The position numbers were made by a program, and so were the translations under genes. Under the pieces are notes generated by a model. It did no database searches. It was given only the letters and a program-made list of their open reading frames with translations, and had not been told where the DNA came from. DNA of 64,000 nt, from positions 4,464,001 to 4,528,000 of the forward strand of contig JAUEDM010000002.1 in assembly GCA_033439685.1 (NCBI GenBank), given 5' to 3'. Of this stretch, positions 22,801-33,902 are shown piece after piece. Source of the stretch: Apodospora peruviana. Its lineage: Eukaryota; Ascomycota; Sordariomycetes; Sordariales; Lasiosphaeriaceae. Position 1 is the stretch's first letter; every line of letters begins with the position of its first letter.

Positions 22801-24304
22801 AACGGCGGCAGAAGGAACGGCGTCGTGCGACGTGACTGGTTCCTTTTGCCAGGTTGTATTTGTCACACATCGGACTGCTCCGGAAGAATTCGAGATTCTT
22901 ATTTTTATGTGAAATTTGGTCAAACTTGTCGAGTATTGAATATACGGTTGATTGATACGGCACAGTGCTGTAAAGATGGTATGTAATTATTACAGTACCC
23001 GGTATCGTACCAGCGCGGTGTAAGTGAGCAGCGAGGGTTATCTTTCTCTTTAACATCCCAAACTCATCGGATGTTTCTCCTCGTTATCCTCTACTGAATA
23101 GGGAGGTAGGAAATGTCGAATCATCGACATACGTATGCAGCTCATTGCAGCAGAGGTTGGTTCTTATTTTTGGTGCCCCTTCTCCTGCGGCAAAGGTACC
23201 TTACCTTACTTGGCCAACCTCCTATACGGAATAGATAACCCCCGGCCAAAAAGCGGCCGCCTCTGCAGCAACGAGGATTTAGATCGCTCGCGGGAAGCTC
23301 CATAGCACCCGGCTTGGCTATTGGCCTTAATGTTTGCTGTTTGCACGTGGTTTTATTGTTGGAGTCGCATTGAAGGAAGCATAGAATAAGAATGGAAGGG
23401 ACAGAAAAGGGGGCTACGACCAGATGGGAAGAAAAGGTCGAGATTTTTGCCGGCCGATCAATTGAGACCTCATAACGTGTGGTAAGCGTTGCGCGAGGTA
23501 GAAATCATGACCATGCCCCACGATGCAAGGTTTGAGAGAATCCTATCAGGTCTGGGAGGATGATGAGCATGACAGTTTGCTCAAGCCCGGAACCGACGAG
23601 ATCCGCGCGTATTCATCCTGTCAATAAGCCCTCCTGTTACACCTCTTGCGCGTCTCTCTTGACACTCCACTACAGCTCTTATTGGTGTTGGCGCTGTTTG
23701 TTGGTCGTGTTTGGCAACTCTTGCGCCCAGCTCATTCTCTTTTGTATCTCTCTCCCTAGCAACTTGCATTGATACATACTACGCCCACCGACAACACAAA
23801 AGAAAAAGCACCACTTATCACGAACAACTACACAATGAGAGGAAGGCCATAAAACCCAAGAGAAAAATCCCACCAGTAGCAGAGTTGGAAGACAAATACT
23901 GGAGAGAAAGAACACCAACTTATGTGGTATATGAATACTTATGAACCGGACAAACAAGAATACAGGCCGATTTCCCCTCTGTGCTTGAGAGGGAAAAGAA
24001 TTTGTTATCATACCATCAACCTAAGAACAAACCAACCTACCCCTTTTTTAATCCATTGTAAAGCCCCGAGTACCCCATTCCACTCCATAGACCCAGGCCC
24101 AGGTCCAGGGCCAGGCCCAAGCCAAGCCCATTTTGCAATAAGATTCCATTCATGTCCTTTGCATTTCCTATACGCCCCACGAAAGAAAGGAAATAGGGGA
24201 TATCGTCGGGAGTTAAATATCGACGAGTGCAGAGCAAGCACGTACAAAACGCACACATATATCTGCTTCCTATCTTGCTCTCAGTTGACCAACCGCTGCT
24301 TCAC
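19824..24304. other. Gene-poor stretch downstream of the GNAT gene
   Basis: About 4.5 kb between the GNAT stop and the TSC2 stop. Short open frames occur on both strands, but none has a recognisable domain or splice pattern. The segment is not strongly AT-rich, so heavy RIP mutation is not obvious. Dispersed TACCTAGGTA-like motifs occur (for example near 21777 and 23202). The right end, about 23700-24300, is A-rich and would hold the TSC2 3' flank. Confidence 0.45.
24091..24130 (+). repeat. Short GGCCCA-type tandem repeat
   Basis: About six imperfect hexamers related to GGCCCA/GGTCCA lie in the 3' flank of TSC2. No function is evident. Confidence 0.6.
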
Positions 24305-27300
24305 TCAAGTCCACTTGCTGAAATCAACCGAGTCCACCAGCGCATCAGCCCCAATCGGAGGCATAATCTCTGTGTTATCTGTCGTGGCAGTCGAGAGCAT
24401 CGAGCTCCGATGGGACGCCTGATCAGCACTGGTATTCGTAAAAAACGTAGCCACCGACGACCGCCTCAGACTGTGAAAACTGTCCCTGACACTGCTCCCG
24501 GGACGCGACAACGAGTTGTTATCCCCGCCTCCTGCGGACTGCACCTGCGTCATAAACATCCCAGGCGGCACATTACTGGAGCTGCCGCCGGCGCCGCCAG
24601 CACCACCGAGTGCGCTCGGCGGCGGTGAGGGCGCCACCATCTTGAACCCGTGCCGCTCACGCAGTCTGTTGACCTCGCGCAGCCGGTTCCGCCACGATGA
24701 CACATACTCACCGCCTTCCCTGTTGGCCCAGACGTGCGAAAAGACCGAGGCATTAAGTGCGAGCAGCCGCACAAAGGTCGGCAGGGCTTTGAGGCTGACG
24801 ACCTTCGGCTCCGAGGCTGGAGAGATCTCGGGGAAACCGGATTGGCTCATGACTTGTACCATGAAGAAAGGTGACAGCGGAAATCCTCCCGTCATAGCCT
24901 CTTCTTGTCTCGTATTGGACGTCTCCCGCATAGCAACGGGAGAAAGCCTCGGAGTCGGTGTGATGACAATGTACACGTAGTTGAACTGGGACGGGAACGT
25001 GTCAAACTTAAAGGGCAAGCCCGAGTCATTGAAGATGATGTTGACAAAGTCGTTGCCAATGTGCCGCTTCTTCATTGTACATTGCGGGTCATTTTTGAGG
25101 CGTGTTGGCATCTGCGTGGTAACGTGGAACACAATTTCCGTCACCCGGTCGCGCCAGCAATACGTATACTGGCCATCTATGTCATTCTCCCGGTCCAAGC
25201 CCTGTGTATTAAACGTGGCTCCTTTCAGAGTGGTCAGAACACCAAGTCCTCCAAGAAACTCGAGATAGTCTGGCCCGCCTGTAGTGTTGGCCAAGATCTC
25301 GGTTTCATTGGTTTGGCCCTCGCCGATATAAATCACACCAACTTTGTGACCGTCAACCGTTGAGTTGCGGTCAAAAAGACGAATGGCTCGCTCGACTGCG
25401 TCATCATCGGGAAGTGGAATGGGCCGAAGGGCTGGATCGAAAATTTGCGGCATCGGGCACAGCAGCTGCATCAGTAGGTGACTCGGAGCTATCGTAATCC
25501 CCTGTTGGAACCGGCCAGTCCAAGCCGCAAGGTCATATCCTTCCAGGACTTGGGGAGTTGGCAGCGGTGCAAACTCCACGCGGACAGCGAATGATGATGT
25601 GCCAGAAGGGTACCGCCTTGTGATCTCGGCCCAGCCCGTCTCCTTTGATTGCTTGATCGTGACAATGCTGTGGCCAATCACCCATCGCTTTCGCAGCAAC
25701 TCTCCAAAGAACTGCTCCTTGAAGAGGGGATCTTCCGCCGAATCGCTCGCATCTGAGTAGGCGACGCGCTGCATGAAGTCAAGGGTAACTTGCGCCTGCT
25801 CCTCATTACTGGCACTTCCGTCTACATCGGTAAACAAGTTCTTCGCAATCCACCCGATATAAGGGGGACGGTCCGGCATTTTGACCGCAAGGAACCAAAA
25901 GGTAATAACATGATATGCAAGCGCATACACATACTGCGGCAGGTCATCGGTCGAATTTTGTTGAGCTAAAATATCCGACTGAGCGCCTACTGCCACACTC
26001 GGCGTCGACGGCTCGCTGGTATGACTACTACTGCGTGCGGAATGCTTCTTGTCGCGGACGTACTGTAGGTACCGAAAGCAAATGCCAAAGACAATACGAT
26101 ATTCGTCTTCTCGGAAGTTCGAGTACAGCGACGGCAGGCGACTCAGGCAAGCTAGAAACTCCAAGATGTGCATCGCCACAAAGGGTTGAGTGATGACCAT
26201 CGACATCTTCTGCAAAATGGTGACGAGAGATTTGCTGACGGACAGCGGCAGCTCGTGGCAACAAAGAGACAAGGCATGGATGCAGGTCTTCGCTGTCCTG
26301 TCTGTGATCCCAATAATAAATGTTCTCACAATCTCGTCCTCGTCCATCTTCTGGAAGTTTCTGTGGTAGCTAAGCACCATAATGAGCGAATGAAAGAGGC
26401 AGTTTGCCACGTCGGGACGACGAAGCCCTGATGAGTTTGGTGGCTCCTGGAAACTATTCATCCGGATCATTTCACATAGGACTCGCCTGAGGTCTTGGAT
26501 ATGTGAGATGGCATCCTCAAAAATAGGCTGGTTGCTGAGCTGTGCTGGTAGATGTACCAGAACGAAGCTGTAAATCTCCCAGTCACATCCACCGTGGAAG
26601 AGACTTAGCAATGCCTTCAGCCATGAACCCATATTCAAGGCAGCTTTGGGATACCCAGATGACGTTTTGTCATCGTCTATTGTCTTGTGTGAAAGCAGAA
26701 TATCACTTGATTTGCGAGGAGGTGGTTCTGGCAGGGCTTCTGCATCGGGCAAAGACCAGAGTCTTTGGCCTTGGTAAGCAGCTGGTTTTGGGGTGTGACT
26801 TGACCTAGACTGAAGACCTCGTTCAGTAGGTTGGCCTTGTGTGAACGAGATAGCTCGCGAAGTACGGGACCCTGCCTGCTCTGGCCTCGACAATCTCTGT
26901 GGCTGAGCCGCATCGTCGGCCAGTTTGCGAGCCAGAGATGCTTCAGTCCTGTACAATGATCCCGCCAGGGCTTCAGGTTCCGTGGCTGTCGTAAGGTAGA
27001 TATGGTGCTCAAAATCAGCTCGCAGGCGGAAGAGCATCTTCATTGCTGTGAGTCGCGCATCAATCTCACAGGCATTGGAGGCAGCGATGCGAACAAGTGA
27101 GGTGAATGCCTTGGTTGACTTGGGAACATCCGTGTTCATTGACCTGCTAAATATTTGCACATACCCCCGCGCAACCACGTTAGAGAGGCTTTGGTTGGCA
27201 AAGTAGCCCGACTGGTCTGTGGGATGATAGGCTCCCGGCTTCAGGTTTGATGCGTAGGCAAGTCTCGACCTTTCTATGTCGCTGGTGACAACACCTTTGA

Positions 27301-29308
27301 ATGTGTCTAAGATACTGTCAAAGAGCTCGACGTCTGCTGTTTCGGCGACGTTGACAAGAAATGCAACGGCGTCTTGGAGGACAAGTGTGTCGTGTTCGTC
27401 TGGTATTCCGGATAGAATCCGCTTCACGAGATCGATGATTGCGTCTTCTCCTACGAGATCGGGCACAAGGCAGAGAAAGTTATACGTCTCTATAATGGTT
27501 TCGAGTGCCTGAAGACGGATAAGCGGGCGGCGATCGTAATCGAGGTAAAATCCCTCCAGAACGAGCTTCACATTGTCCTGCCAATCCACTTCTGATGGGA
27601 GACAGCTGCGGTTCTCTTTGAAGTAGTCAAGAACAAGTGAGGCTGCAGAGTCCGGGAGAGCGTGTTTCGTTTCGGTAAAGAAATGTATGCACTCGTCTCG
27701 CTGCATAAAGTCAGGCGGGCTCTGCGTAACCAGCTCTTCAACACGCTTGACGAGTAGTCTCGACTGACGTGCAATACTGTCCTCAGTGTCCGTGTCATCG
27801 TTGGTCGAGAGTGTCTGGATTGGTGAAATGTCACCTTCTGGACCAGCTGAATGTGCGATCTTCTCGACACATTGAGCAGCCACGAAAAAGATGGGAGCCC
27901 AGTGTTCTTCAACGATCAAGGCGTTGACTCCGCCGTCGGGGCCGTCGAAAAGAGAGTTGACTAGTTTTAAGATCTCGGCAGATATTCTTGTAGAACTGCT
28001 GACGCAAATATTGGCCAGACCGTCAAGAAGAAGCGCCAAGGAAACAGCTGGGTATCCTTTTTCGGAAGATTTGGACAGAAGCTTCTTGAGGACCGAGAGC
28101 GCGCCTCTGACTTCTCTGACAGAGTCCTTGTTCTTCTCCTTGGCTACAGACGTGGGATAATTTCTCAACACATTGAGCAAAATCCTCATTGTGGACTGAC
28201 CATGGTGAGATTTGCAGATATCGGATATGGTGTGCCAGGCGTCCTTCTGTAGATTCGGCACCAAGCAGTGAATCGACCCGAGAAGTTGGATGCATTCCCT
28301 TAGTTTGTCGTTGGGGATAGATCCAAAGGTAACCAGGGCATCGATAACATTGATACAAACCCTAAGGTCTTCCTCAACGCTGGTGTTCATGCAAATCTTC
28401 AATAGAATGTCCATCAAGTTCCCGACGACACCATCCGAAGCGAACTTGAAGTTGAATTTCACAACGTCCTTCACAAAGGCAAAAAGTTGGGTGAAATTCT
28501 TGTCTTCACCAGTCGCCAATATCTTGCTCTTGGTCGGCCTGCTGCCACCACGCGAAGCCTCCCTCCGGGCATTTCTCACAGCCTTGTATGCTTGTTGAAG
28601 CCAGACAGTCAGGAGCGGGAATATCTCGTGGTAAAACCCGGCAACGCTTCGGCCATGATTTGTCAAATCTTCGAGTGCGGCTAACTGGAGATGAAAGTCT
28701 TCGGGATGCGCTTCTGCGGTCAGGGTCTGGAAGTATTCTTTTCGTTCGAGGTCTGTCGCTAATGTGTACTTGGAACACTCGGTCAGAAGCTCCCATCCTG
28801 CAACGCGAGCAGCTGTCGGCTTTGCGGAATCGATCAAGTCCTTTGCCGAGTACCACACCTCGAGAATCTGCTTATCGTTGTTAGTCTCGACTAACGCCTC
28901 ATTCTTGACACCTGGGAGCCCAGTACGTACAGGGTTGAGCGGGTAGTCGGCGATTGCATAGCGGAGAGCGTTGGCAGCAGCAATCCGTTCGTTGATTGTT
29001 CCATTCTTTAACCGGGCAAAGAGCTCTAACTGGTCTGGAGGCACGCCGCCAAGGGCAGAGGCGGGCGGAACTGCAGGAAGGCTAGGAACGGAAGGGACGG
29101 CATCGGAACGTCCAGGGAAGGGTTGGGAGGTTGGGGTCGTGGGCGGAGGAGATTTTGTGAGCTTGCCGCCGGCCAGACCCTTGAGGACGCCGGCAAGCCC
29201 TCCGGCGCCCCTCGTCTCGTGGGAATGACTGTCATCTCCGGGCGAAGGGGACATAGGCTCGTGGTCCTCAAAGGCCGGGTGGCCTAGAGACGCTAATCGA
29301 CGCAGCAT
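24305..29308 (-). CDS. TSC2: Tuberin (TSC2), Rheb GTPase-activating protein
   Basis: The catalytic subunit of the TSC complex, which stimulates GTP hydrolysis by Rheb and so restrains TORC1. The inferred CDS is 29308-28931 joined to 28867-24305, giving 1646 residues. A 63-nt intron (28868-28930; donor GTACGT, branch GACTAAC, acceptor CAG) is in frame and free of stops, so the region reads through as one ORF. Removing it joins DYPLNP to ILEVWYSAKDLI, as homologues read. The N-terminal third is an alpha-helical repeat scaffold after a Pro/Ser-rich leader. The Rap/Ran-GAP domain lies near residues 1230-1430: YLEFLGGLGVL, WRDRVTEIVFHVTTQMP, and KRHIGNDFVNIIFNDSG near residue 1391 with the Asn-thumb region. 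A Ser/Gly-rich tail follows. ATG 29308 is the first in-frame ATG after an upstream stop. The gene diverges from CSE1. Confidence 0.94.
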   Translation of the reverse strand: MLRRLASLGHPAFEDHEPMSPSPGDDSHSHETRGAGGLAGVLKGLAGGKLTKSPPPTTPTSQPFPGRSDAVPSVPSLPAVPPASALGGVPPDQLELFARLKNGTINERIAAANALRYAIADYPLNPVRTGLPGVKNEALVETNNDKQILEVWYSAKDLIDSAKPTAARVAGWELLTECSKYTLATDLERKEYFQTLTAEAHPEDFHLQLAALEDLTNHGRSVAGFYHEIFPLLTVWLQQAYKAVRNARREASRGGSRPTKSKILATGEDKNFTQLFAFVKDVVKFNFKFASDGVVGNLMDILLKICMNTSVEEDLRVCINVIDALVTFGSIPNDKLRECIQLLGSIHCLVPNLQKDAWHTISDICKSHHGQSTMRILLNVLRNYPTSVAKEKNKDSVREVRGALSVLKKLLSKSSEKGYPAVSLALLLDGLANICVSSSTRISAEILKLVNSLFDGPDGGVNALIVEEHWAPIFFVAAQCVEKIAHSAGPEGDISPIQTLSTNDDTDTEDSIARQSRLLVKRVEELVTQSPPDFMQRDECIHFFTETKHALPDSAASLVLDYFKENRSCLPSEVDWQDNVKLVLEGFYLDYDRRPLIRLQALETIIETYNFLCLVPDLVGEDAIIDLVKRILSGIPDEHDTLVLQDAVAFLVNVAETADVELFDSILDTFKGVVTSDIERSRLAYASNLKPGAYHPTDQSGYFANQSLSNVVARGYVQIFSRSMNTDVPKSTKAFTSLVRIAASNACEIDARLTAMKMLFRLRADFEHHIYLTTATEPEALAGSLYRTEASLARKLADDAAQPQRLSRPEQAGSRTSRAISFTQGQPTERGLQSRSSHTPKPAAYQGQRLWSLPDAEALPEPPPRKSSDILLSHKTIDDDKTSSGYPKAALNMGSWLKALLSLFHGGCDWEIYSFVLVHLPAQLSNQPIFEDAISHIQDLRRVLCEMIRMNSFQEPPNSSGLRRPDVANCLFHSLIMVLSYHRNFQKMDEDEIVRTFIIGITDRTAKTCIHALSLCCHELPLSVSKSLVTILQKMSMVITQPFVAMHILEFLACLSRLPSLYSNFREDEYRIVFGICFRYLQYVRDKKHSARSSSHTSEPSTPSVAVGAQSDILAQQNSTDDLPQYVYALAYHVITFWFLAVKMPDRPPYIGWIAKNLFTDVDGSASNEEQAQVTLDFMQRVAYSDASDSAEDPLFKEQFFGELLRKRWVIGHSIVTIKQSKETGWAEITRRYPSGTSSFAVRVEFAPLPTPQVLEGYDLAAWTGRFQQGITIAPSHLLMQLLCPMPQIFDPALRPIPLPDDDAVERAIRLFDRNSTVDGHKVGVIYIGEGQTNETEILANTTGGPDYLEFLGGLGVLTTLKGATFNTQGLDRENDIDGQYTYCWRDRVTEIVFHVTTQMPTRLKNDPQCTMKKRHIGNDFVNIIFNDSGLPFKFDTFPSQFNYVYIVITPTPRLSPVAMRETSNTRQEEAMTGGFPLSPFFMVQVMSQSGFPEISPASEPKVVSLKALPTFVRLLALNASVFSHVWANREGGEYVSSWRNRLREVNRLRERHGFKMVAPSPPPSALGGAGGAGGSSSNVPPGMFMTQVQSAGGGDNNSLSRPGSSVRDSFHSLRRSSVATFFTNTSADQASHRSSMLSTATTDNTEIMPPIGADALVDSVDFSKWT

Positions 29309-30717
29309 GTCAGTGATGCGCACATGGACGAGGAATAAGAGCAAGAGCCGCCAGCTGCTCGCCAAATATGCTCAGTCCTGCCAACACCAGGAAGCTGAAG
29401 CCAAAGAGCAGTAGCCTGGTCATGCAGGACGTTGCAGGAGCCGCATGCAGATCGTTGCGTCGTCCCAAGATAGCGGGCAACGTCGAGGCAAGGAACTGGT
29501 GAGGATCAAGGAAAGAGTGTGGCGCGTCGTCGAAATCAGGAAATTTCTTAGTCTGAGACAGGACAGACGACTTACAGGTAGACAACTGCTTGCATAAAAG
29601 GAGTGCGAACCAGACGAAAGCTGGATCCAACGCGCCTCGATACAGGTACCACACCACCCTAATCGATGCACCGCGCAGTCGTCAATTTGATCGGGGCAAT
29701 CTGAGTAGAGAAAGCGAGGGTTGTTGGTGGGGGAGGGCTGGGAGGAGCTGGTCGTTCGAGGGCAGGTGACAGGTCAGATGCTACTATCCCAACGTCAGAT
29801 AGGAAGTACGAGGTAGTGTAATAGTGTATCGGCGTTGTCTTAGATGCAGCCGGCCACCGGTCGCTCGGTGTGTGTGCTCGTTTTATTACTATGTAGCCGG
29901 AGGGACGGCCTCGGGTCTTCCGAGATCTCGTTCCGGGGCTAGCCTTTCGATCCGACGATCGCCAACGTTACACCGCGTATCGACTCGTCGGGTCGTCGTG
30001 ATGCTGAACGAGGTGATGATGGACGATACAACTTCGGGATCGGACTGTGTGACCTGTAAAGTGCGCCTTGGAGCTGGGATTGCTGGTTTTGTGCTTGGCA
30101 AGGAGATGACGGGGAGAAGTTCTCCTGCGCCTTGCCAGCTATTGGCCGCCCCACCAATAGCCTAGCTCGATTCCAGGTTTGGACTACTAGGGACTTGAAA
30201 TCAAAAGTTCAACGTCGGCATACCACCAGGAAAAGGCCCCTCACTGCTTTTCAACGAGTTTCTGCGTTGGCAATATAGGTCAGAAAACGGCCCAAGTCGT
30301 CGGAATTGACGATCTTAAAGCTAAAGGAAAGGGCAAAATTATATACCTGTTTCGTCTTTTCTTTTTCCTTCCCGCCACGATCCACAAACCATAAAGAAGC
30401 GACAAGGAATCAGCTCCAAGCTTGCCCCCACTTGCAGTCTGGTAGCGGCAAATGCCGTGGGGCCGCGGGGCAGACATCAATCCCCACTATTTGGAGGGGA
30501 CAAAGGGACGGCCAAACCCTGCCGCAACTGCAGCAACGGCAGCTTTATTTTTCAGCGTGTTTTGTTCCGTCCATCTGGAAAGTTAACTTTTGGTCATTTT
30601 TAGCTGCATCAGCCTACAGCACGTCCATCTTCAGTGTTCTTCTCGCCGGTCTGCTGTCACCATCACAACACACCCGACCACAACTCCATCTCCCCAAGAA
30701 ACCCGAGTTTGCCCATC
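29309..30717. promoter_or_regulatory. Divergent region between TSC2 and CSE1
   Basis: This 1.4 kb gap between two start codons on opposite strands must hold both promoters and leaders. A TATA-like stretch (ATTATATACC, about 30338-30347) lies some 375 nt upstream of CSE1. The TSC2 side carries a long hydrophobic open frame described in the next entry. Confidence 0.5.
29310..29423 (-). other. Hydrophobic upstream ORF in the TSC2 leader
   Basis: An ATG at 29423 opens a 37-residue frame whose TGA (29312-29310) ends one base before the TSC2 ATG at 29308. The peptide is strongly hydrophobic (MTRLLLFGFSFLVLAGLSIF) and could span a membrane. It is the end of a longer ATG-less open frame reaching back to about 29657 that contains another hydrophobic stretch (WFALLLCK). 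A GTAAGT donor at 29575 and a CAG acceptor ending at 29496 could mark an intron inside it. It may be a regulatory uORF, an unrecognised two-span membrane protein, or chance. Confidence 0.35.
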
Positions 30718-33700
30718 ATGGCTGTCAATATTGACAACCTGGCGCAACTGCTTAACGCCACTTTGGACGTGAAGCAACATCGCAAAGGTACGTCCTGCCT
30801 CCCCACCAGGGCCTCTGTTGCCTGTCGCAAACGCACGATCGGTCACCGCCACGGCCCTCTTACCCAGAAACTAGAACGGGGAACTGACGCTACTTTATAT
30901 TTATAGCCGAGAATGCACTGAAGGAGGAGGCCAAGAAACCAAAGTACTCGCTGGCGTTGCTAAGCATTGTGAGCACCGACGCTCAACCACCAAACACCAG
31001 GCTCGCCGCTGCGCTCGCCTTCAAAAACTTCATCCGCAACAGCTATGTGGACGAGGAGGGCAACTACAAGCTACCTCTGGAAGAGGTCACGACCATCAAG
31101 CAAGAACTTGTCGGTCTGATGATCTCTTCGCCATCGACAATACAGACCCAGCTCGGCGAGGCCATCAGTCTCATCGCCGACTCTGACTTCTGGGAGCGTT
31201 GGGAAACGTTGACTCAGGTAAGGCTGATAGGAACGTGTCAACCCGGCTTGGTATTTAGTACTTATGGATGCTCATCTAGGATCTCGTCAGCCGTCTGTCC
31301 CCCACCGACTACAAGATCACCAATGGCGTTTTGGAGGTTGCACACTCGATCTACGTGCGATGGCGTCCGCTCTTCCAGTCCAATGACCTCAACAGGGAGG
31401 TTTTGCATGTTGTCGGGACTTTTGGAGAGCCCTTCATCCAGATGCTCAGCGTTGCGGACCAACAAATTGAGGCAAACAAAGACAATTCGACTGCATTGAA
31501 AGGCTGGCTCGACACTATGAGCCTCCTTATCAAGATCCTCTACGACCTGTCATGCCAGGATATTCCCCCGGTTATCGAGACACACTTAAAGTCCATCACA
31601 CTGATACTTCATAAGTATCTGTCCTACACAAACCCTCTATTTGATGGCGAGGAGGACGAAGCAACGCCCCTCGAGACTCTAAAATCCGATATCTGCGATG
31701 CTCTACAACTACTCGCAAACAAGTACGATGATGACTTTGGTATCTACGTGCAGGAGTTCACAAATAACGTCTGGAACGTGCTCTCGAGCGTCGGCCCCCA
31801 GAAGAGATTCGATATCCTCGCGAGCAAGGCCCTCCAGTTCCTCACCGCGGTTGCCTCTGTGCGTCGCCATGCTGAGATCTTTAATAACGAGCAGGTCCTG
31901 GCCACAATAGTGGAGAAAGTTATTCTTCCTAATGTTGCTCTTAGGGAGTCCGATATCGAGATGTTTGAGGATGAGCCGATCGAGTTTATTCGCCGCGACC
32001 TTGAAGGTTCTGATACCGACTCGCGGAGGCGGGCTGCGACAGACTTCCTGCGGAAGCTTCTTGAAAACTTCGAGATGACAGTCACCCAGGTGGTCTTCAA
32101 GTACATCAACCACTATCTGACCCTGGGCAAGACTGATTGGAAGGCCAAGGACACGGCTGTCTACCTCTTCTTGGCTATTGCTGCCAAGGGCGCAGTTACC
32201 GCAGCTCACGGAGTCAAGACTGTGAACAGCTATGTCAATGTTGTTGACTTTTTCAAGGAGCACATTGCTTCAGACCTAGTCGCCGATGCCAGCGCAGAGC
32301 CTATCTCGAAGGTGGACGCGATCAAATACCTTTACAACTTCCGCAGTCAGTTAAATAAGGCCCAGTGGGACGGCGCAATCCAGCCTCTGATCCAGAACTT
32401 GGCTTCTAGCAACTACGTTGTATACACGTATGCAGCGATTGCGGTGGAGAGGGTGCTTTTCATGACCGACGATCAAGGCCAACACATTCTTGGACGAGCA
32501 GATATCCAGCCATATGCCAAGGATCTATTGGAGCATCTCTTCGCTCTGGTGGAGAAGGACTCCTCGCCCGCTAAATTGCAAGAAAACGAGTTCCTGATGA
32601 GGTGCATCATGAGGGTCTTGATTGTCATCAAAGAGGGAGTGCTTGACTGTGGCATTGAGAGCATACTCAATCATCTTATCAAGATTACAAACGTGATCAA
32701 AGAGAATCCTAGCAACCCCCGATTCTACTATTATCACTTCGAGGCGATTGGCGCGCTAGTAAGGTAAGATAATCCCTGTAGTTAGATATAGGATGTCAAG
32801 CAGAATGCTAACTTGAAGCAGGTTCTGCAGCAACTCCTCCCAGGTCGACCTCCTTCCTCACTTGTGGGCCCCGTTTTCATATATTCTTAATGAGGATGTT
32901 TCCGGTAAGTTCGAGTCTCGCCATATTATATACCCCGGAATATTGTCGCTGATAAGCCCGGCTACAGAATTCGTTCCCTACGTCTTCCAGATCTTCGCTT
33001 TCCTGTTGGAGCTCAACCCAACCAGCCCAATTCCGGGCGACTTCAAGGTTCTGATTGACGGTATTCTTGCTCCAGGGCCATGGGAGACCCGTGGCAATGT
33101 ACCGCCTTTGGCTCGTTTCGTTTCGGCTATCATTCCGAAAGCAGCAGCAGAGATCGTGGCAGAGAAGAAGCTAGAACTCATTCTCAGCATATTCCAGCGT
33201 CTTCTCAGCGGGAAGAAGACTGAGCAGAATGCTTTCGATATCCTCGAGGCCGTCGTTGGCTCTTTTGATGCAGCGGTGCTCGATCCCTACTTCGGGACCA
33301 TCATTACACTCGTCTTCAGCAAGCTGCAGAGCAGCCCGACGGATTCCTACAAATCACGCGTCGCTCGCTTCTTCCACCTCGTGTCCGCGCGGACTGAGTC
33401 CGGCCTTGGTGTCGACTTCTTCATTAAGCACGCCGAGGCCATCCAGGCCAAGGTCTTCACACCCTTCTACCTCACCGTCATCCTGCCCACGACCGGCCAG
33501 TTCGCGCGGCCCGTTGATCGTAAATTGGGTGTCATCTCGTATACCAAGATTCTCTGCGAGTCGACCGCCTTTTCCCAACTCTACGTTCAGAAAGGCTGGG
33601 GATTCACCTGCAACCACCTGCTGGATCTGCTGAAGAACCCGCCCAAGGTAGCGGCCGGCTTTGGCGACGAGATCGTTCACGAGGCGGATGTTGATGACAT

Positions 33701-33902
33701 CGGCTTCGGTATTGGGTTCACTCCGCTCAATACTTGTAAGCGCGGTCACCGTGATGACTTTGCCGACGTGGTCGAGGTCGACAAGTGGGTGGCCGAGTAC
33801 ATGAAGGCGGCAAACGTGCGGCACAACGGGAGGATTCTCACGATTGCTACGGAGCGGTTGACTCCGGAAGCGAAGCAATTCTTGGCACCGTATCTGCAAT
33901 AA
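30718..33902 (+). CDS. CSE1: Importin-alpha re-exporter, exportin-2 (Cse1/CAS)
   Basis: A karyopherin-beta protein that exports importin-alpha from the nucleus together with Ran-GTP. Five exons are inferred: 30718-30787, 30907-31217, 31280-32763, 32822-32904 and 32968-33902. They give 960 residues, the length of the yeast protein. The importin-beta N-terminal domain is seen near residues 20-100 (AENALKEEAKKP, AALAFKNFIRNSY), followed by Cse1-type HEAT repeats (RDLEGSDTDSRRRAATDFLR near 350, then a TDWKAKDTAVYLF helix) and the CAS/CSE C-terminal domain. Intron 4 (63 nt, 32905-32967) is in frame and lacks a stop; removing it restores EDVSEFVPYVFQIFAF as in homologues. The ATG at 30718 begins MAVNIDNLAQLL, matching the family start. 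Confidence 0.96.
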
